Source: Chromobotia macracanthus (lineage: Eukaryota; Chordata; Actinopteri; Cypriniformes; Botiidae). Taken from it: a stretch of 64,000 nt of DNA. The stretch covers positions 3,734,001-3,798,000 of the forward strand of contig JAZGTH010000040.1 of assembly GCA_036877525.1 (NCBI GenBank), given 5' to 3'. Positions 57,500-64,000 of this stretch are shown here, piece by piece (within the stretch, counting starts at the first letter, position 1; the number at the start of each line of letters is the position of its first letter). The translations under genes and the position numbers were made by a program. The notes under the pieces were generated by a model. That model searched no databases. It was given only the letters and a program-made list of their open reading frames with translations, and had not been told where the DNA came from.

Positions 57500-60400
57500 T
57501 CTTAGTATTTTATCCTTCCAAATGCCTCGAATAGGTAAATAAATTGAGTTTAAGCAAATAACAATTTTTTTTCATAGGACTGTATGACTGTGTTGGATAA
57601 ATGTTTTAATACTAAAACAATATGAACATAATGAACATTTGGTTCATGTTTTCGTTTCTGTTTTCTGGCTTTTATTTAGGTTTATTTCTCTGACTGAAAA
57701 CGACAGTCAAAACCTAGTCAATTGCAGATATCATTTTCTTATATTTTTATCATCTTATGTTTGGTATTTATTGTAAATCGGAGTAAAATATTATTACTGT
57801 ACTTAAGCATTAAAATGATTTCCCTTTTATTTAATTAAATAATTTGACTGCTAACCTTTTGTTGTACCTCCGTAAAACCTGTTGAGAATTTGCACTTCTT
57901 CACCACTAGAGGCTCCCATATCACCATCAATCAATAAAACCATCAAAATAAATAAATCAAATGTGACCAAAACAAGCAGAACTGTTTAACGAGTTTTTAT
58001 TGCTCGAAGAAAATGTGTTTGTGTCTAATATAAATGTATATTACATTTGAATACTGAGCTAAATTTTTATTATTTTATGTGAAGGTGGTTACTAAGGCCT
58101 AAGGGCAATTTGCAAAAATCGGTGATGGTGATATGCCCTCTATATGCCCGGTGATATGTCAAATGTAGTCATAGTGCTTTAAAGCTAATACATATTTAGA
58201 AACAAGCTTTAATTTTTTTATTATCTAATGTATACCTTTTTAACCCAAACAAGGCACTCAAGTGGAAAAAATTTCGATTTTTTTTCCTTCCTCTCAGGAT
58301 TCAGTCATAGCCTCCTATCTTTTTTCTTACCTACAGTACAAACACCATACTTAAGATGGTCCGTGTTCAAAATAGTTTAAGTGTATGCGTGGTGATAATG
58401 CAGAATGGCTGCAATCAAGGTTCATAGAGACATTTTGGAGTAGATACTTTAATCAGACCAGCAGAACCTCAAATCACTATTTCTGATTCTAACCAGAGAC
58501 CAATGAAATCCTACTAATTCAGAACTCCTGTTATTCTTCTATACTGAGAGCAGAACGTCGGTTCGGTGCTACACACACAGAAGTTGTGTGTTCCTCAGTT
58601 TAGCAGGTCAGAGACAGTAACACATAGTAAAAAAGGAAAAATTAATCTTTTAAGAACACTTTTAAGTTCCAAACACAGAGAGAAGGTGAAACATTAAGGT
58701 TCCTAAGAAGATGAAAGGATCTTAATGGAGGAGTTTTCCATATTCCTGTCCAGATCTGGCACTGACACACAGCTATAAACTGAGCGACCATAACAGCCCT
58801 ATTATCAGGGTAATGGGGTTTTCCTTAGATCTTTTATTATTGAAATATCACTGCACTCTTCATTGTTCCCTGATTAGCAGCGTATGTGATACTGATTACC
58901 TGAGGTGTGATTTCCTTTGTCACATAGTTGCGTAAGCTTCTCCTGTCAACATCTTTATACATTTATGCCTTGTGTATCCTGTTTTCATGAATGTATTTGG
59001 GACCTTTTGGTAATATTAAAAGTTAGACGAACTTCAGTGGGCAAATGGTTTGGAAAAACTATTTTGGTCTGTTATCAAGCACATTAACCCTTTCTAATCC
59101 TCTGTTCTTATCTCAGTTGAGCCTCTGTGTCAGCATTATAAGACCCCCTGGGTGGACTGGGCTGTTAATCTGTTACCTCTGTAGAGAATAATCAGCGGCA
59201 CATGAGACTCAGAGAATTAAGAAGCAGGAAGCTGTTTCTGGCCCTGGAGGGATGAGATCAGAGAGAAGGAAAATGTGAACAGGTTTGTCTCCATAGTTCA
59301 CACTTCCATTCCATTTTTGCTGGGGTTGCTAATGATCTAACCACACATGCCAACAACTCTGTTAGTCCATGATGTTCATGAGCCAATGAGGCTGAAGATA
59401 TTTTAATTGAAACTCATGCATTGCAGATGAGAAGGACCACAGTGGTTATGTTCCAGGTTCTAGTTCTTTCCTCAACTGACCAGAACATCTGCTGTCCTGT
59501 TTAAGTGGACACAGGAGAATGTAAGGCATATTATGGTGATAGAAATTTGCCAACAATTGCTTTCCTAATGTGGTCTATGACGTAAATATAATGATTGCAA
59601 CAATTTAATGCAAATGTTGCTTGAAGTGTTTGTAAACCCATGTAGCAGTCCGCGTTTGACCTTAAAGATCTCAGTTATCCATCTGTGAGAACAAGCTTCT
59701 TGTATTTTAGTCTACACATCAAACTCTCATCACAAAACACCTCAATTATCTAAACATAAATGCCAAGTTGCTTAAATAAGCAAGAAGGACAATAAAATGA
59801 CTAAATTAAATGATTATGACAGCAACAATGGATATCAAGGGGGTTGGGCATTGTTTCACCATAGTAACTGTTCCTCTTGGCAACGGTGAAGAGTCACAAT
59901 TATATTCAGGGACCTCTAGTTCCCCCAGGTTTCACGTGCTTGCTTGTTCTATCTGGCTCCATAGAGCACCTGTGACAGCGAGTGACTGGTGACTGCTCGC
60001 AGGAAGAACCGAGAACTGCTGGCACAGCACAGGCAAGACTGTTATTTTCTGACTCAAACCTTTTGCAATGCTGTAGGTAGAAACACTTAATTACATAGAG
60101 ATTAAGTTTCATGGTTAAAAATAAATTTAGCTGCCTCACAGATATATCCCAGCTTGTCTTTTTGAACTGAAGTTTTCAGGAAAGTCTCAGGTGACACTGT
60201 GTCTATGTCATGATAATAGAAGGCTTGTTTGAGCATCCAGTGTGTATCTGACATTGAGAGTTATCAAAGTCACTGTATAGATGCCTTGATTTACAGTGCT
60301 GAACCAAACCATTGTTTGATTTCACAATATAATGAAAGTCACCAGGATATGATTTTTAAATGTTGGTCAGATTAATGAATTTGTGCATTTGTGACAACTC

Positions 60401-60823
60401 TAACAGGCTTTTAGCCTCTATGCTTGAACTTTAATTTGCCTTTTTTAGATTAAAGATACTTTGATCTCAGTATTTAACATGATTTCATAGTTGTTACTTT
60501 TAAACAAGGATTAGCACTGCTTTTAACCCTGGGTTATGAAGCCCTGCTCCAGAGCAGACTTGGCACAGACTTGGTGTAACATGTAGCAAGAAGACACAAG
60601 ATTACACAGGGTTATATTAAACCAGAATTAAAATGACCTTTAACAGTGTCAAGTGAAAAAAGCTTGCAAGTCTCATCAGATAAAACAGTGGTCAGAAGTT
60701 GTTTTTGATCTGTTTATTTGTTTAATGTTTAGAGGGCATTTTGTATAGTGGGCCATTGGCTGGATAGGTGGATACAGGCTCATCTGTATAGGAGTCATCT
60801 TCAGGTGTGGTAAGACTGTGATC
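57500..60823. other. Intergenic region between hepacam and pde9a
   Basis: No convincing exon, RNA gene or complete mobile element is seen on either strand. The right end should hold the promoter and 5' UTR of pde9a; no core promoter motif stands out. Confidence 0.5.
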
Positions 60824-63800
60824 ATGGGGTCTGGCTCCTCCTCCTACGGTCCAAAAGTCATCTATCTGGACGTAGATGGAAAAGTTCAGAAGGTAAGTGT
60901 CATGTTTATGTAATTTACAAAAATCACAGTGGCAGGTTATCGATTATGAGATCATGTACAGTATTTACATTAGCTGTCAACTTGTTTTTCAATAAGAAAG
61001 CAGGGGATGTCTTATGATCAATTTAATTAAATGATTTTATTTTTGGATAGTTTTGAATTTGTGACATTTCTTTATTGTGTGTACTTATGTTTTAATACTC
61101 TTAAACTGAAAAACAACAGAGAATTACATGGGTGTATTTAATGCTAAAACTTGCCTTTTTTATTTTTCCATAGCAGGCTTTGATTTTCTGTGCTAAATAT
61201 TTTGATATGGATTAAATATTAATGTGTTTTTGTGTTGTTGTCATTTCATCACAATCAGATGGCCATGGAGAATGTGCTCCATCTAAATCAAATATTCAGT
61301 TCAAACAGAATCTTTGTTTTATAATGCAGACAGGTTCAATACACACGGTGATAACGGTTCTGTTAAATGAGCATATCCTGATGGGTGCAGGGAGATCAGG
61401 TTAAAAATAAAGCTAAGAATGGCGTGTTTCACAGGTGTGACTGACATAGCACGCTCTTGTGACACGTACCTCCATTTTGACACGTCCTCTCCTGTTGTGA
61501 TTCCCACAGAAATGACTAGAGCTAATAGTTGTTTCGTGGCATAGATTATACAGAGAAATCAGATTTTTATTATAAATACGATTAACTATTTATATTTATA
61601 CATTAATTCATATGTGTGTTCTGTGTGTATTCATAATTTTTCTGTTTAATTTGTTTTTACTTTATATGTGAAGAACTTGCTATATAAATACGCTTGAATT
61701 GAATATTTATTATCAGTACATTATCGATGGAAATTGTTTTCTTTATTTTAGAAAGATTCTGTGGCATTTAGGAGTTTGGTACCTTATGTTATCTTTTCAT
61801 TATCATTCATTATTTTTTTATCATCAAATTTAGAGTGTGGCTTTTTTTTGTTTTTTCATTTTTTTAATGCTTTTTTATTTTTATGTGGCTTGTCATTTAT
61901 GTGGTGTTTAAAGTTCAAACAACCTGCACAGAGGATCCAAGTGGACATTGAAAGTGACATATGTTTACTGTAGTACAGGATGTGCCTGTCTACCGCACCT
62001 GCCACCATATTACTGTGTCAATTGACTTAATCATCAATTAAACACAGTCTATTTTAAATCATTAGTACTTGGTAGAAGTCCCAAGAAAAATGTGTTGTTG
62101 AGACAGATACTCTTTCGTAGATTTAGAATGAAATCTCTGATCTCTGACTTGCAGATATTTTGGCTGTTCTGATTAAAGTGTCTGACAGTGTTTGTGAAGT
62201 AGGAGATTTAAGCAAAAGCTCCACATACAGGCATGGCTAGAAATACTGCCATAACACAGCTCACGCACACTTGTTTGCTCTTTTGTGTAGGTGCTTTTTA
62301 GTCGCCACTGCAGCCCGTGTGACATTAAAGAGTTGCTGTGTTCCTCCTCCAACATTCCCAGGTCTGTATATCGCTGTGATATCACCAACAATTATCTTAA
62401 TGTATCTCACAAACCTACAGTGATTGAAAATGATGTTCTCCATACCTGAGAAAGCAGCTCTCAGACATTTAAAGAGACAGTTCACCCTAAAATGAAAATC
62501 CTTCAATCATTAACTCACTCACATGTCATGCCAAACCTGCATGATTTTCTTACCTCTGAGGAACACAAAAGAAGATGTTCTGACGTACGTTGGTAGCCAA
62601 ACAACAGTGTCACCCATTGACTTCTACTGTATGGACACAAAACCACTGAGACACAAAACCACAGAGAAAATTATAGAAAATTTTTGGTAAACTATCCCTT
62701 TAGTAAAGCTGAAGTAAAAAATGACATTCTCTCTCTTGTATCTTCTGTCTGTAGAAACACAGCCATAATGTTGGTGGACCCTGAAGGTGCTCTCATTTCG
62801 ATCGATCCCACGATGCCCACCAACAACCCCAAGTAAAAAGCAGTATTGTCCCTGTTGTTTGTATAAGTGGTTATGTTAATTTCATTTGGATCAGTCAGGT
62901 AACAATCCCATTTTGTCCATGCAGCTCCCTGTACAAAGTTATTCCATTGTCCACTGGCCAGCTGGGGGGTAAACACATCACGTTCCACTGTTTGTTACAG
63001 TGTTTGGCTGTTGCATTAGATCTTTAGAACTCTAGGTCTTCATTCCATCATACTTATAATTAGAGTCGAGTTGTTCTGCTCTGATTTATAGCCTGTGTGT
63101 TTTACTCCACAGAAAAGGAAGATATGTTTCAGAATGTGCTCTCACAGGTAGCAGAGCAGTTTAGCAGGTAATAAACAGGTTTGTTTTCTGATGGATGGGA
63201 GAGAAATCTCTATTACTGTCAGGGATCTGCAGGTGAAAGACCTTTTTCTTCATTCTGCAGAGCTTTCAGGATTAATGAACTGAAGACAGAGGTGACCAAT
63301 CGGCTGGCTATGTTGGAGAAGAGAGTAGAATGTATGTAATGACAATTCTAAACTTGTTTACTGTCTTTTTCTCTATCAGCCAAGTCTTAGGAATGTCTGC
63401 ATTTGATATATTTGTTTCTAAACATGTGCTTGATAGTTATTTGAAAGACACAATAACCTTCAGAATTTTGTCTTGATTGACCTCCAGCCCGCTTCAGTGG
63501 ATAACTTGTCCCTTACCTTTGCACTATAGACATAAATGATAGCTCAAACTGTGTGCCTTTGTTTTGCTTTTCTATTAAATTCTATAAATTTCTTTCAAAC
63601 TCTGTCTAGAATTAGAATATCATAGACTATCATGGAGGGTTGGGCTTGTTTGAGACTGTAAGCAGCCACCTACTATAGTAGCAACTTCCCTGGTGACCAT
63701 CTAGTAACAACCCAGAACATCCTAGCACATGCATAGCAACACCCTGACAACCACCCACCCTAACATTAGTAGCAGGTTTTCTAGTTGTCTTTTCTGGTTG

Positions 63801-63937
63801 ACAGGGTATATAGTAATACTAGTGACTAGTAATGGTGTTCTTTGTGCAGTGGAAGGGTTAAAGGTCGTGGAAATTGAAAAGTGCAAAAATGACTTGAAGA
63901 AGCTGAGAGATGAGATGACATCCAGAGCTGGGGGAAG
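60824..63937 (+). CDS. pde9a: High-affinity cGMP phosphodiesterase 9A, 5' part (cut by window end)
   Basis: Seven exons join in frame: 60824-60892, 62291-62361, 62755-62832, 62925-62968, 63113-63167, 63261-63331 and 63850-63937. The start MGSGSSSYGPKVIYLDVDGK closely matches human PDE9A. Later exons give SIDPTMPTNNP, QVAEQFSRAFRINELK, LEKRVE and LEGLKVVEIEKCKNDLKK, all conserved in the family's N-terminal region. This region is about 159 residues, ends in a helical, coiled-coil-like segment and precedes the catalytic HD-type domain, which lies beyond the window. PDE9A hydrolyses cGMP with high affinity. The insert encoded by alternative exons in the long human isoform is not seen. Confidence 0.95.
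62471..62702. repeat. Dispersed repeat with inverted ends (cyprinid type), best copy
   Basis: It starts AAAGAGACAGTTCACCCTAA and ends GTAAACTATCCCTTTAG, imperfect inverted ends. The interior contains GAACACAAAAGAAGATGTTC, CCATTGACTTCTACTGTATG and ACACAAAACCACTGAGACAC. I recognise it as a very common non-coding repeat of cyprinid genomes, probably a non-autonomous DNA transposon. It lies in a pde9a intron 52 bases before the exon at 62755. Confidence 0.7.
63665..63775. repeat. Short tandem-like repeat built on TAGCAAC/ACAACC units
   Basis: The stretch repeats variants of CATAGCAACACCCTGACAAC (AGTAGCAACTTCC, TAGTAACAACCC, GCATAGCAACACC). A similar but more degenerate stretch occurs at about 33290-33420 (GCATAGCAACGCACTGGCAA). 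It is intronic in pde9a. Confidence 0.5.
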
Positions 63938-64000
63938 GTAAACGAAAGAAAATGTTTTCCAGTGAAATCAGCTCAAGTGTGACAATCTGTCTGCTTATCC

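Noticed and set aside
61761..61973. A phenylalanine-rich open frame in a pde9a intron resembling a membrane protein
   Set aside because: It comes from T-rich low-complexity sequence and has no splice connection to pde9a exons.

Overview
The window is nuclear DNA from a teleost fish, very probably a cyprinid. Genes are split into many short exons with GT-AG introns. The introns carry tRNA-derived SINEs ending in the fish-type tail GCTTTGGATAAAAGCGTCTG, and copies of the dispersed repeat family that starts near AGTTCACCC and ends near ACTATCCCTTTA, which I know as common in cyprinids.

Positions 485-38761 (minus strand) hold one enormous gene of about 100 exons that I could follow with consistent splice phases from signal peptide to stop codon. 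It encodes a type I membrane protein of roughly 5,400 residues: signal peptide, a short cysteine-rich head, a very long array of GCC2/GCC3 (ephrin-receptor-like) cysteine modules, a membrane-proximal non-repeat region, one transmembrane helix and a cytoplasmic tail of about 600 residues. I do not recognise it as a named vertebrate gene. Three single-base frameshifts interrupt it (exons at 19477-19637, 8829-9007 and 3852-4067). One of them sits beside an in-frame alternative acceptor that would restore the frame.

Positions 38762-45349 separate this gene from the plus-strand genes. They hold two possible tail exons of a tyrosine-motif receptor (40.1-40.5 kb) and a decayed spa17 (sperm protein Sp17) pseudogene (40856-43722) with stops, frameshifts and flanking SINE sequence.

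The plus strand then carries three recognisable genes. Neurogranin (nrgn, 45350-47887, 3 coding exons, 80 residues) is a small IQ-motif calmodulin-binding protein. Hepacam (52920-57456, 7 exons, 420 residues) is a glial Ig-family adhesion molecule. The 5' part of pde9a (60824-63937, 7 exons, a cGMP phosphodiesterase) is cut by the window end before its catalytic domain. The order spa17, nrgn, hepacam resembles the SPA17-NRGN-HEPACAM neighbourhood of human 11q24; pde9a is not part of that human block. The protein-coding genes do not form a pathway as far as the sequence shows.
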